Position numbers and translations under genes: made by a program. DNA of 64,000 nt from Piper betle. Its lineage: Eukaryota; Streptophyta; Magnoliopsida; Piperales; Piperaceae. The DNA is taken from contig JAURVB010002688.1 in assembly GCA_033002965.1 (NCBI GenBank), positions 62,001-126,000 on the forward strand, read 5' to 3'. Under the pieces are notes generated by a model, which did no database searches, was not told the origin of the DNA, and saw only the letters and a program-made list of their open reading frames with translations. Position 1 is the first letter of the stretch; each line of letters begins with the position of its first letter. Below, one piece after another: positions 39,003 to 55,309 of this stretch.

Positions 39003-41591
39003 TGAGCCATGAGCAAGAACATAATTTGTGATTAAGCAATGCGTCAAGCTTCATTGTCTATAAATTTAACATAGGGACTTGTTGATCAAACATAAGTTTA
39101 ATTTGAATGTATAATTTGCTTTAAAATCATGAAGGAGCTTAAACTTCAATTACAAGACGTGAACTCAGTGTATGAAGCAAAAGTTTAAAGGTTAATACAT
39201 TAATTGATGCAGTGGGAATTTATTATTTGGACAATCGAAGAACTTCTAATTGATGTCATCTAATATCGTGGGTTAGTGGGTATATTGTAATGTGTGTGAT
39301 ATTGATATGGATGCCTCTCAGAGAGACTATCGGAGACTAGTTGAAATGGATTGCTTTGGGCGTACATTATAATCAGTGAATATTATCAGATTAGACGAGA
39401 AGTGCATGGTGCAATGATAAGGCCTACACAACTTGCTACTACTTACTAGTACTCTCTCTATTTTTATTTTTATTTTTATTTTTTATATAGCAGTGATTAA
39501 TAAAGAATGTAGGTTTTCAAGACAAAAATTAAACAAATATATGTGTTTGAAACGAGAATGTAAATTTGGGTATACGGTAAAATTAGCTAGATATGCGGAA
39601 TGTATGATAAAATTGTAAGAAAGTAGAGAATGCTGTATCAGATAAAGGTGAAAAGTGAAAAATATTCTGTAGATTTGTGCATGCGAAAAACCTTGATGAA
39701 ATAGTAAAGTGTTCTCTGACAGCCTTCACAAAGGATCAGTATAGAAGGGTGAAATGAAGTGATGGATATGAGAGTAGCTACAAAGAAATTTTAAGATGAA
39801 TGATTAAGCATATTTGATGCGGAATGTTATAAATGAAAGCTAAGTAACAGGATATTCTATACCCTAACCTCAATTATTTTGGATTATACATACAATGATG
39901 ATATTGGTTGTATGGAGTTCATTGAAATTCATAATTTTTTTTAAGTTCAAGAGATGAACACATTCTGACTTTTCCTAGCATAGGACGGGATTTGCTGTGT
40001 ATTTTATTCCCTACCTTTACACAGTCTTTGCCTTTTGGTTCCATGATTATCAAGCATGTTGCTTTTGATCAAAATGTTAGTTATTTAATACAAAAATGCT
40101 TGTGCAATAAAAAAGCTTTATCTGTTTTACTTTTTCAGTCGTCAGTGCCAATTTTTTTAGAAGTATTCAATACCTATTAGCATGAGACGAAACGTTTTAA
40201 ATTTAACGTTGATTTAGCATTTCTGGAGTTAATATCTTATTCTTCACCGTAGTCATTTGCCATCCTTTTGGTTCACCTGTCACTTGTATGTTTAACCGGT
40301 TTCATGTATATAGTACCTGTCAACCTACAAAAGGATGATTTATCTCGTAAATGAGGTCCTGAACAGTTGCCATCGCGTGTTTTATAATCCTGATTCCTGC
40401 AGACACAGCATACACTGGTAATGACAGCCTTCATTAGTTGCCGGGCAGATGTTTCACCTCTAACAGGTAACAGTACCTTTTTCTAATATTTTTAATGAAT
40501 ATACAAAGATGATTTGGCATTACAATTTTCGGATTCATGTTTTATTTGGTTTAATTGAAAGATATTTTTCAATGTTTTTTCCACTGTACAATTAGGAGAT
40601 GCCTTAGTGAAAAATTTCAAGAAGCCACCCCAAAGAAAAAGCCACTTAAAAGCCCACAAAACCTATCAATGGGTTATGCATGAAATAATTACCCATTAAG
40701 TTTAGTAATTAATTATTTATTATTAATGTGTTTTTGCAGACATGAGATTTTTGATTGGTGAGCTTTTAAAAAGGCTCATTTTCAGGGTGGCTTCTTTAAC
40801 ATTTTCTCAATTTTAATGACAAATAAAGATTAATTTTTCAAGGAGTGGATTAAACGAAAACACACTCCCAAGGGCATAAACTAAGTGATTAGAATATGCA
40901 GATAGAGTATGAATTATTAGCAGGATATAAAACTTGGTAAATGTTGGACCTTGTATATGTGAATATTCACTTCCTGGTTTTGTGGGGAAGCTTCATCCAA
41001 TACAATACCCACCATAATGTGACAAAGATGAACATGCAAACCAATTTGCTCTTTCAGCAAATATATGTAAAACCTTCCCTTTACGGATAACTAACAAGCA
41101 GCAAAACTAGTTCTACAAGCGGGCGGTGAACTCATGCATTAACCATCGCATGCTTCGTCTTGCAGTTGTGGGAAGCCAGCGGAAGTGGGAACGTAGACAG
41201 CCCAAACTGTGAGGTCAATTTTCAATGAAATGCCTGCACATTTCAAGACCCCTTGGCTGCCGACTTAATTATGCACCGAAGTCGTTTTCGTATTTTTGTA
41301 TCGTTTTCTCGCGTTGTGTATTGATTCCTGACCTCGAGAGCGGCTTCTAGTAATATATATATATATCTATATATGCAAGTGTTATTCATTTGAACTGATA
41401 TTTTTTGGATCTTTAGTATTTTTTTTATCCCAAACAGATCTTTCATGATTTGAACGGTTGGGCAACATCCACTACTCAATGGGAAAAGTGGGCACCAAAT
41501 TTATACAGGTGCATGCTGTTTCCATGTTTATATCAGTCGTTCCACTCGTTGGGTGTAAGCGATATCTGCGTTTCTGGATGAGACGAGTTCC

Positions 41592-41593
<2 letters not shown>

Positions 41594-41627
<34 letters not shown>
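41594..41627. repeat. (TA)n microsatellite
   Basis: Uninterrupted TA dinucleotide repeat of about 17 units. A shorter interrupted run lies at about 41350-41376. Confidence 0.95.
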
Positions 41628-41628
<1 letters not shown>

Positions 41629-44212
41629 AATGTTATCAAACGCGTACTCCTGATCGATAAGCCAACCAAATAAGCAGAGTAGAAGTCAAACGGTTGCATG
41701 AAAAAATAATATTGGCAATTGACATACCTCAAATAGGTCTTGCCAATCCAACTTGACAACAATCCAGCAAACTGTTCTAATAATGCCACCAATGAATCTT
41801 TCAGTACAAATCTAGTTTGTTACCGATAACTTTCAGAAATCAGAATAGTAAACCTGGGATTCGGTTCTTAGCGACCAGTCTTGGCCAAAATTAAGCTGCA
41901 GATCTGCTACAAAGTTCTCAGAAAGCACGCACACGCAAACACCACTAAACTATCACTGTACACGGTAAAATATCGGGACATCTTGTCAAATACACAGGCT
42001 TTTTACATGTAAAATCGTTCATGGGCACAATATGTGGGTACATAACTTGATCGAAGGTAGCAACTTAATAAAAAGCAGTCTCCCTTGCGCTGAATAGGCG
42101 AATCAACGCTTTCCCTTTATTTGCTGGGGAAGACTCAGAAGGGGGCATACAGCAGCTGACGTACTAGTAGTCACAAGTATGACAATGCAGACAGCTCCAC
42201 TTAGCAACTTGTCGACTAATTTTCTTAGTAACCGTGAGCATCAACCAGAGATCTGCAGGCAAAAGAAGAACATTGTTTCAGGGAAATGCATAGAAGTAAC
42301 AGGGACCCCTACGCCAAAGCACACATGCAAACAGTTTCTAGTGTGCAAATGTCAAACAGGTAGAACAACAAAAGCAACATAAGAAAATTAACTAAAATTG
42401 GTAAAAGTTGTATAACACAAAGCACTCGTCTCCCAGCTTTCAATACCCATTTTTAATTTGACACTCATTTTGGGCCTATTTTTACCGTATCTTAGCTGCA
42501 ACAATGACCAATGTCATGTTCCTGTGTTGAACACAGGAGATTCACGGCCATGGCTTCCATTATCGAAAAGCTAGATTTTAGTATTATGTACCGTTTTATT
42601 AAATGCGTGGTTATCTACCAGGCATTATTGTTGATAAATAGAGTAAAAACTGCTAAAATGAGCATCAAAATGAAGGGCACGGAGTAAATAGAAGATGGCA
42701 CAAGCGTATTTACTAATATAAAGTGATGCCTAAGGGCATCATTTGTGCCAACGGATGCAGCTTTCCACTTTCATTGCAGCAGATTCAAAATGCAAGACAT
42801 CCCAAATTCCAGTCACAAACAACAGGAAAAACAGTCGCTCTTTTTCTAAATTTGCTCACTCCAATTTTTTACTGAATATCGAAGAGTTACAATTCTTCAC
42901 TCACAAGGAATCCAAGAGCCTCAATTCTGAAACACTAATAGCCGTTTGTAACTTAATGGACAATCATCTTCTAGCACCTTTCTACCTAATTTTCATCCTC
43001 GTATTTGAAGGTGATAACTGCCTTAAGGGAATAAACAAAAACAAACCAAGCGTTTCTTCTATGTATATTATCAAAATCACTGGACTTAAGAGGCATTAAG
43101 ACCGCCATTACTTTTCCTGTTTAACTTCCACTCACCACTTATTTATTATCCTAAATATAAAAAACTGATCGCTAAGATCATAAGGTGTCAGTACGTGGTG
43201 TTTGCCTTGTGTGGTCTCTGGCCATAGTGGTTGATCTCAATCCAACAGGTTTCCACTTTCACAAATAGCATATAGGTAAAAGTATTCTTTTTGTTCATAG
43301 CCAGGTGAAGTGGTCCATCACCGGCACACGTTGCACGAAAATCCCACTTGAATCTCAAGGGGATAAACGATATGTTGTACTGGAAATTCAGAAGAGAAGC
43401 AACTTGCCCTTCGCCAAGTTGGATAAGGAGCTGAGGACTAGTCAGATTAAAATTTTTCTTCATATTGTAACCTTAACAGCTTTTGTAATTTCATATCATC
43501 CCCTCATATGTCCTAGTTACTTGTGCTGAACTACATGCTTCCTAGCCTCTAAGAGTACATTGCGGCCAAGAGGTCAACAACATTGATTTTGCATAACCAA
43601 TACATTGCGTCCGCATTTAAATTGAAGACACAAAACCAAGATGCCTTTCCTATCGCCTCCTGGTAAAAGAGGGGGAGTGGGATAATGAGATGAGTAATGA
43701 CATTAATGTCAAAAGTGGAACCAAAAGCAACACTCAACGCTTCACAATAAAAGGGATATTGATTATGGTCATTAACTCATATCAGCTACACTCCATTCTT
43801 TCTCTGTTTGATTTAGTTACAAGCATCAAACTCTTAAATCTCCTTTTATTGTTCAAGACTGATCTTCATGTTAAACAAATGGGGTCCTCTTTGATTTGAT
43901 CTTTAGTACATATGGCAAATAAACAAAGTCAGAACATATAATTTAGCTAATGTCCTAGTAGAAATTTGAGGGACATAATTTGGTGCAAAGCGGAAAAAAC
44001 AAATTGCATCGGAATGAGAACATCTTACATCAGAAATATAAAAGCTGATGCAGGGAAGCAACCGATTTCAGCAAAAAATAGCATAAACCAGATCCATCCA
44101 AAATAACAGCAACATTAGGAAGATAACAAAGATTAATCCTTTCAATAAAGATAAAACAAAACAGCAAGAGTAAGAAGCAAATACCTTGGCGCAACAAGGC
44201 CGGAAGCAGAGA

Positions 44213-45303
44213 TCAGAAGGAATTCATCTCCAGACAGTAAGCGCGCCTCTTGAGCAGCAGCTTGACGGCGGACCCATAGGGCTCACCGAACGCACCGGTA
44301 ACCCAGCACAAATCAGAGGCCTCCTTCTTCGCCACCACCGACTCCTCGCTCGGCCTGATCGCCACCAGGGTGGCACCTCTGAGAACAAGGCCGTCGGGCA
44401 GCTCCAACGAGGGCGCGTACCACAACATCATATGCAGGGCGGGCACCATGGTCCTGCTGGCCGAGGCAGACGCGAGCAACGGCTTCACCCTCAACTCCTG
44501 CAACTGCTCCTTGTTCATCCTCAACACCCCCTGCCCATCCGAGTCCGTCAGCTCCAAGCTCTCCAACGTCCGGTGGTCGGAGATGATCTGGTGGAGCAGG
44601 AAGTGTCGCGCCGAGGCGGCGATCAGGGAACTTATCGTCCACACCACCCGCTTCTTGAGCCCGCCGTCGGTGTAGAACAACTCGGTCATGCTCCCATTGT
44701 CGTCGCCGTCGTGATCCTTGGCCGACTCGTCGGCGGCGGCGGAGGCCGAGGACGACGCGGCGGAGACGGAGGAGGCGGCGAGGACGACGCAGGCGTCGAG
44801 GGTGGAGCCGAAGTCGGCCGTCCACTTGAGGAGGACGCCTTGGTCCATGACGAGCTCGCCGGCGGGAAGCTCGATCCGGAGCAGGCGGATCTCGTGGAAT
44901 CCGCGGAGCACGTGGGTGGGCGAGTAGTGGGAGACGTCCGGGGATGATGCGGAGCAAGAAGAGGCGATAGGGGAGGGGTACTGTTGGGGGAGAGGAAGAG
45001 GGAGAGGGAGTGGAAGGGACGAGAGAAGAAGCGGAGGAGGTGGGAGAGGAGGGACTTGGCGGCTTTGTTATTATTATCGATGGGATGGGAGGAGGAGGAG
45101 GCGGCGGCGGTGGAATCATCGGAGAGGACGCAGTCGACGCGAAGGAGGAGGGAGTGGACGAGCGGGACGAGGGAGCGGAATCGTCGGGAGACGAGGGAGC
45201 ATCGGGCGAGGGACTTGACGTCGGAGATGCGGTTGAAGAGGAGGAGGAGGAGTGAGTCTGGCAGGCGGTCGAAGTGGTCCACCCCCGACTCCGTATCAGA
45301 CAT
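44213..45303 (-). CDS. F-box protein, AUF1-like, with one-base frameshift
   Basis: F-box proteins are substrate receptors of SCF ubiquitin ligases. From ATG 45303 the product begins MSDTESGVDHFDRLPDSLLL and continues with the F-box (residues about 11-46, NRISDVKSLARCSLVSRRFR). The rest resembles the plant AUF1/At1g78100-type proteins: HVLRGFHEIRLLRIELP, DFGSTLDACVVLAAS, TDGGLKKRVVWTISSLIAAS, RHFLLHQIISDHRTLESLEL, and the end LLLKRRAYCLEMNSF. The F-box half and the C-terminal half are in different frames. They meet at the G run 44986-44990 (five G on the plus strand); one more base there would give a continuous 363-residue protein. No intron in the coding part. Just after the stop, a CCAAG/GTATTTG donor at about 44184 may mark a 3'-UTR intron. 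A TATA-like ATAAATA lies about 140 bp upstream of the ATG. Confidence 0.85.
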
Positions 45304-46012
45304 CCTTCCTTCTCCTCCCCCCAATCCGATCTCGACGGCGGCGGCGTAGATGGGGGTGAAGAAGGCGGGGATGCCGGTTGCGGCGGTTGGTTGATCTGTG
45401 GACGGAGTTGCCCCTTCGCTTCGGTGGGGTGGAGGGGTATTTATGTCCGAATCTACCAAAATATAAAGATCCAAAGCCTAAGATTGTGATTTAGGTTGGG
45501 TTGAAAGAGTCCTTTGGAATGGAATGAGAGTCCAAAGCCCATCTTTCCCTTCTTCCTCTACCTCAAATTTACTTCACATATTCTGACATAAAAAGGACAT
45601 CAATTAAGTACAACCCCAATCAGATTTCAAAGATGCTAACAAATTTCTGTTCGTTTATGTTCGAGTTGAAGTTCAACACACGCACGAGCACAAATTCATT
45701 CCGCTTAGAGTCGAAGCTAGATGGTATATACAATACATCATATATATGTTTTATGTAGTCATTCAAATTAAATGTAAAAAATAATGACCATAATTATGTT
45801 ATAATAATAATTTTGTATGACAATAAATATCTATCATATATGTTCACGAATAAATTATTTGGCTCATAATTTGATTCAAAGTTAAACTATTTAAACTTTT
45901 TTAATTAATTTCATCTCGAGTTATATATGAATAATACACTAGGCTCAAAGCTTTTTAAACTTGACTTGAACTCAAAATCATTATCACAAGAATCACCTTA
46001 AACCTGTCTCAT
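45304..46012. other. Upstream region of the F-box gene
   Basis: It includes the likely promoter of the minus-strand F-box gene, with tatttat at about 45439-45445, which reads ATAAATA on the coding strand. Beyond about 45650 the sequence turns AT-rich with ttcgagttgaagttc-like repeat sequence. No gene. Confidence 0.45.
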
Positions 46013-46500
46013 TCAGCCAATTTAACTCAACTCCATTAAAAATAGAGTCAAAATAATATATCTATATTAAATCGTTAAAATCGGTTTTTGAATTGTAGGA
46101 TTCAAATCAATTTAAACAATTCATGAATCATCATTATTATAAGATTTTGTATATGTCAATATTATAAATAAATATATAATGTATGCAAAATATAAGAGAA
46201 ATAAAGTTATAATCTTCTTATTACTCATATTTTATTCATGTTTATAATATTTAGAACTTCAAAGTTTATAAAACTTGTTCAAAAATTCTTTATTTTATAA
46301 TCAACTATAACTTGACAAAAGGATTTACTTTAATATTATTTATATTTTAATTTTATTGTTCCCGATAAGTTAATTTTCATACAAATGTATATGTAATTTT
46401 AATAATCTTGTTGATTCAAATTAAACAATAAATTGGTTTGAGCCTGTTTGAGTCAAATATTTTTAAAATCTGATTCAATTGCCGATTATGATTTTTTACA
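46013..46500 (+). repeat. Dispersed repeat, copy 1
   Basis: About 490 bp that align in the same orientation with about 53763-54285. Shared landmarks in order: attcagcc/attcagca, aatcgttaaaatc/aatcgttagaatc, tttttgaattgt, gattttgtatat/aattttgtatat, cttattactcat/cttattacttat, tttataaaacttg, attttcatacaaa and gattcaattgccgatt/gattcaattaccgatt. There is no coding capacity. The class is unknown; a non-autonomous DNA element is the simplest reading. Confidence 0.75.
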
Positions 46501-46584
46501 ATAATGTTCGAAATGTTGAGTCGAGTTTGAACAAAGCTTAATCACTCTGACTAACTCGATTAACGCCTCTAGTCACCTAAGACA

Positions 46585-46760
46585 TGCCAATCTTTTTCCC
46601 GATTTTATTCTTCCCCATCTTTGGGTCTTTTCTTTTCCTAATTCGTACTCCTCTTTTACCTTTTTCGTTTCTCCTGCTCTTTCTTCGACCTTTCTCCATT
46701 TCCCTCATCTTTCTCTTTCTTTTTCTCGATCTATTATTTTCCTTTCCCTTGTATTCCAAG
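46585..46760. repeat. Pyrimidine-rich tract
   Basis: About 175 bases dominated by C and T on the plus strand (tttccc, ttctttcttcg, ctttctctttct). The open frames over it, Lys/Arg/Glu-rich on the minus strand and Phe/Leu-rich on the plus strand, are products of composition and not genes. Confidence 0.7.
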
Positions 46761-49700
46761 GTTACTTTTTGCGCTGTACCGTGATTTTAGAGAAGATAAG
46801 AAAAAGAAAACATCTTCTCATCATTCTCTTCTCCTAAACTTTATATTGAAATTTATTGGTAATGCATGAGAAAGATCAAAAACTAAGAGACAGGTTGAGA
46901 TGTCGTTGGAGAAAACTTATTCTGATAATTAATCAATTAGACCTTATGCACTCACACCTAGAGGCTAGAGCATCCCCTTAACAATGACTTCGTAACTCTC
47001 ACTTTTCTCAATATTTGTAATGCCTCTATAAATAGAGAAATGACACTCAAATTAATCAAATTAGGATCATCGATGATCCAAGTTTGGCATGATTGCGTTC
47101 TAACTACATGAGCGAAACGTCAGCTAAGGTTGCCATATGTGTTAAAATATTCATTGTTATATATTTATAACATAAATATTAGCATAAACTAAATTAATGA
47201 AATTATGTTAAAACACTGAAAAAGGGTAGATTCTCATTCAAGCCCTGAAAATTACACATTCTCAATCTGTAATTCTGTATGCCTCGCGATCGGAGCTATG
47301 CTCAATAATAAAATGGCCTCGTTTAAGTGAAGATGCGGTTTGGCTCAAGTTTTTAAACCTTGCTCTTGAGCATAGCTTAACAAAGCTCAGTTTAGCTCGA
47401 GAACAGGACTGGCAAAGTCGATCGAACTGGAGCTAGCCGAAACCCCCACCCAGTTATCAACACCCCACTTATAACTTGCTAAAAGGGAATAATTAGGAAA
47501 GCTATAAAAACATATGATGAGCACTTTCTGCTATTTGCAGGTTATGACTCATGAGCAGCACAACTGCTGAATGTGGTGTCAATTCTAAACAACCTCTTCG
47601 AATCACGAATACTGACTAGCGTGTTGGAACCAAACGCTGTTTGCTTATTACAGTTTGAAAAGCCCCGTGCTTGTACACTTATCCAAGTTATAACACCAAT
47701 ATATGTTGATATGCATGTCCTGATTAGGCCCATTTGCTTTGTCATCTATAGCGTCGCTACAGTAAACTCTTTTTCAGGCCTAAATGAAAGGTTATATGAT
47801 ATATCTCGTTTCTGGGTTAGGCCCGTCATACACAGACTGTACATTTTGTATGTTTCTGATGAGAGAAAGAAAGGCATCCGCACGACGGGGATAAGGTGTT
47901 ATTCATTCGCGGCCTTACATGCAATTCTGGCTCTTTCTATCAATTGAGATCCAACCAGTGACCATGAAAAAGAAATAATAATTGTTCGTATATTAGGGAT
48001 GAGAATGAGGACGCGACCACAAGTTCCATTATCTTTAAAGCTCAGAAAAATTCCGTACTTTGATAATAGCTTGTGGCCGAGAAGCCAACTTGTCCCTTAA
48101 ATCCAATCGTCTTTGTGTTCCACACCACCAACAACTCATCCATGCACTAGCCCTTGCTCTGCTCCGTCGTTTCTCCTCGTAAGTTGTAACTCCTATCCTC
48201 TTCCTTCTCTTTCTTTCCCACTAATCCGCATACATCTGATAGAACTGGATTGAGATATATTCTTCCTTTCCTCACAATCAGTCTTCCATTGGTTTTCTTC
48301 TACTCCTCTCCCTTTTTAACACAAGCCTGCAGTTTTTTTTTTATAATTCTACATGTTTGTGGTCTTCTTATGTTAGTCCTTGCTTTGGCACATCCGCTTT
48401 ATCTTCTAACATATTTCGTTATCAGATTCAAAGCAACGTCTAGTAAGGCTCCTGATAGCTCAAGTTTTTTGGGAAGAAAGTGTATTATAATTATATGTCC
48501 ATCCTAACGCTCCATTTCACACACGCTAAGTCTTGCAATCTTCTATTGGGCTTTGCAAATGGACCAAAGAGAGTAAACAGTCGTTTGTCATCTGTTGGTA
48601 TACAGAGATTTAAACCGAAAACTTACTGGGCCTTTGAGCTCTCATGGATGATTTCATTTTTCTCGATGGCAAGCTAATTTTGAGCTGTACGCTGGTCTTA
48701 TTCACCAATGGATTTTTTCTTTTTTAGTATGCTGGGTGCTTCTATCCTTTATTTTTCATCATTTCCCTTATTAGGGGTTTTTGGATGAATTCCTGCATTT
48801 TAATATTTTGACTATCGTGGAGTGGACTTCTTCATTATCTGCTCAACGGAAATATATTGTATACATTTTTATTTTTTAATCCGTAGTATTTTTAGGAGAT
48901 TAATTACTTACTATCCACTAGTATTAATATTTCTATATTAATTAAAAAGAGATATATCTGGCCCATTAAGATCATATGACTATTATATTTTCTAATGGAA
49001 CAAAGTCATCTTTATCACCCAACCTTTTTGTGATCGAATGTTCATATTAACTTGAGAGTAACCACACTAGTCGATATAGCTTGATACTTTTTTTCATTTT
49101 TTTTTATATTACGAACATCCATTAATAACATCATCTGATTTTCCCTCCTTTTAAGCTTTCGATAGGTAGAACCGGTATAAAAATTTAAAACTGGCCATTT
49201 TGCTTTTGCATAGTATAGTTTTGTATTTTTGAACTCTCAAAGCTACAAATAGGTGATATAAATTTTACCCTGGTATGAGATAAGGTGGAGCTGAATTTCA
49301 TTTTTCATGATAATAGATCTACTTACCCTTTATTAGCACACAACATTTTTTCTATTACGTTGGGTTTATCCTATCGATCGTAGATATCGATCGTAGATAA
49401 TGTTAATAACTTATATATAGGTTAATGAGAAAATTTTATTCTTTAAATTAACTTTTAAATTAAAAGAGACTCATGATACTTATTGCGAATATTTTTTATT
49501 ATTTAAAATCTCTTTTCGAGGCTCGATGGGCCCAATATTAATTCAGAGCTTGGGTGGGGACCCAAAGGGCCCAATATATTACTGACCCAGAAGGGAAAAT
49601 AGTAAGCTATTATTTGTTTTCGGTTTCCCGTTAGCATTGACAAGGCACCTAAATAAAATCCAGTTTCATACATGACGAAATATTAGTACTAGTCTCCTAG

Positions 49701-49913
49701 TCAATCTGCCGCAGTTGAGGTGTGGTTGATGGCCATCTGTAAACATTCGCATTCATAGATCTATAAGTATTCAATCCATGATTTGGTGTTTCATGTGAAA
49801 CAATTATACTGTTTCTTCTCAATTTGAGCTGAAAATTATCTCATGGTATGCTGCCCTGTAACTTATTGTAACGCAGACAGTTTGGAGAACGATTCATATT
49901 GAAAGGTTGTAAA
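46761..49913 (+). promoter_or_regulatory. Upstream region and possible 5'-UTR intron of the glycolate oxidase gene
   Basis: No coding gene is supported. The CT-rich stretch at about 48110-48178 (ccacaccaccaacaactc, gctccgtcgtttctcctc) looks like a plant leader and is followed by a donor-like GTAAGTTG. An acceptor-like taacgcag lies at about 49868-49875, some 40 bases before the ATG. That would make a 5'-UTR intron of about 1.7 kb; this is inference. Confidence 0.35.
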
Positions 49914-52824
<2,911 letters not shown>

Positions 52825-53762
52825 TTAGATCAAGCTCCTTTCTCCAGTACAGAAATATGTGCAATGCTTTACTTCTTATCCTGGGAAATTTGTTTGCACA
52901 AACTGCTGTCCTATACTACTTGAACTAATTTTGTAATGGTGGGGATGCATGGCATAAATCATATCCTTGATGATGATGATGTTCATATTTGAATCTTTGC
53001 GATCCAATAGCTTAAGAGACATCTAGTTATGTTCATGCTCTTTATGCTAGAATGTGCTGCCTTGTTTATTGCTTGGAGGTTTGATTACCTTCCTGCTCTT
53101 CAATTGTCATTTAATTCCGTTGCGGGTGTGCTCAGAGCCTCAGAATCAGAATTTTTTGTTTACGTAATAATAATTCACTTGTGGCTATCCCTCGAGGAAA
53201 ATTCATACAAAACGTTGCGTCTAGTCCTCTCCTTTTCCTCGCGTCTTCCGCATTCTCACCGATTCTTCCTTCCAGGAGGGGGTTGTATGTAGGAATTGTA
53301 AAATAAAACTTTAATTTCTAATTCAAATTTTTTGAAACTGTGCAAGAAATTGACACAGATCTTAGAAAATTGTTTGAATAACAGTAACAAATGCAAAAGC
53401 GTGCATTGATCCGTGCTTTGATTTTGTTTTAAGAAAGAGCAGTGCAATTGTCTTTCCCCCTTTCTTTCTTCTCCTTGTTATGCACGGTGTCTCAACTATA
53501 ATACAAAGACTGCTGATTTTACCAAGGGAAAAGAGAGGGTAATAACCCAAAACTGATCTTGCCATTTTAATCCCAAAATTACCATCATGTTTAGGCTCAT
53601 ACATAAGACCAGTCCATTAAGTCATACACGGGCAACTTAATAATTATTAAATAATCTAACATTGTCATCTCAGATATTCTTATCTGAGCTTCAAAATTCC
53701 TCGAAGTACCGGCAATTCATATCATTGTTGTAAGAATCAGTCTGAAGTTTTGAACCGTTCTG

Positions 53763-54285
53763 ATTCAGCACGTTCAACTCTATTCCGTTAGAATTCAAGT
53801 AAAAAATACATATCTAGATTGAATCGTTAGAATCCATTTTTGAATTGTGCAATTCAAACCGAATTCAACCAATTCAGAAGCGAGTCATGAATCAATGTTC
53901 TTACTAAATTTTGTATATTTTAATATTTGATAATTAACGAATATATAAAGATAAAATCTATGTAAATATGAGAGATTTTAACTTATGATATTCTTATTAC
54001 TTATGTTTTAGCCTATCTATGACATTTAGTACTCTAAATTTTATAAAACTTGCTTAAGAATATTTTATTTTACAGTCAAATATAACGTGACAAAAAGATT
54101 TATTTCAATATTATTTTTATTTCGATTTTATTATCCTTGATAAATCAATTTTCATACAAACATATACACAATCTTACTAAATTTGCCAATTCAAAATAAG
54201 TCATGAATTGGTCATGAACTGGTTTGAACCAGTTCAATGTAAATTTTTTAAAAATTTGATTCAATTACCGATTCCGATTTTTACT
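53763..54285 (+). repeat. Dispersed repeat, copy 2
   Basis: Same-orientation diverged partner of 46013-46500, somewhat longer because of small insertions, including a duplicated catgaattgg/catgaactgg near the end. The copies flank the glycolate oxidase gene on both sides. Confidence 0.75.
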
Positions 54286-55309
54286 AACATTCGTTAATAT
54301 ATACATTGAGCTGATCTGTATCAGGCAACTTTAAGAAAAGCACCTTAAAAAAATAATGTTATAGAATAAAAACAAACAAAGATGTTATTTTAAATTAAAG
54401 GAATCAAATAAAGTAATAAAACATAAAATTCATAAATTTTTGAAGGTTTCTTAGAGAAAAATGAAAATAAAATGGGTAGATTCCGTCTTTTCCCTCTTTA
54501 GAAATCCATAGGGATCATTTGAAAGATAAGATATCAGATTTAACTCAAACCTAATTAGAAAATATTCTTTAGAAAATAGCACCCTAAGAAATATATTGCT
54601 CATATGGTTCTTGGTACATGTTCACATCACAAGTTGATTAAACAACATAATTTAAGGTTATTTTGTTTCCTCCTTTTTTTCAATTATCTCCTTTACAGCC
54701 TACTGTTAAAACATCCAAATAATATACATCATCGGTCAATTATATATTATATATTACCCCACTTGTTTACGAAATCATTATTTGTCCAAATATTTTATAA
54801 GGCATGATGTCTCACTTAATTGAAGGAAAACAATGAGTCACTAGTCATACAAGTACATCTAAAAAAGCATACATGTATATATAGGATATACAATCATAAA
54901 GAAATACATGCATTATATGTGATATTTCTCAAATTAATCTCACATCTAATATCCACTAAGTTAAAATTCAGATTATTAATATAGATAGTTTATAGATATT
55001 TAATTTGGGTTGAACATTGTGAAAAGATAACTTAAGTCTATTATATTACACTTGAGCAGGGTTGTTAACAATGTATAGGAATTTCGAGGACGAATTTTTT
55101 TAAAGTGGATGGATTATAATAATCTATATTCAATCCTATTCAATATCTGTCTTGGTAAAAATCTAATATATTAATAAGGATGATATTTATAATTTTTAAC
55201 TTATTTAATCACTTTGAAAAAATAATTAGGGTCATAAATTTATATTAATTAGACAAGGTTCTTATAGTTCATTTGCAATAAAGTATATACACTTTCTCAA
55301 AGGAGGAGG

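Larger units (their letters stand above)
37350..44212. other. Long spacer between the TCP and F-box genes
   Basis: About 6.9 kb without a recognisable gene. It contains (TA)n runs at 38953-39000 and about 41594-41627 and a tttta-rich run at about 39455-39485. The 3' untranslated regions of the convergent TCP (plus) and F-box (minus) genes must lie at its two ends. ORFs are below 125 codons and match no family. Confidence 0.55.

Noticed and set aside
44186..45119. Long frames (253 and 268 codons) overlapping the F-box gene in other frames
   Set aside because: They are Arg/Gly/Pro-rich shadows of the GC-rich coding strand. The F-box frames have the recognisable protein.
46577..46784. Lys/Arg/Glu-rich (minus) and Phe/Leu-rich (plus) small proteins
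   Set aside because: Both are translations of a single pyrimidine-rich tract and have no other support.
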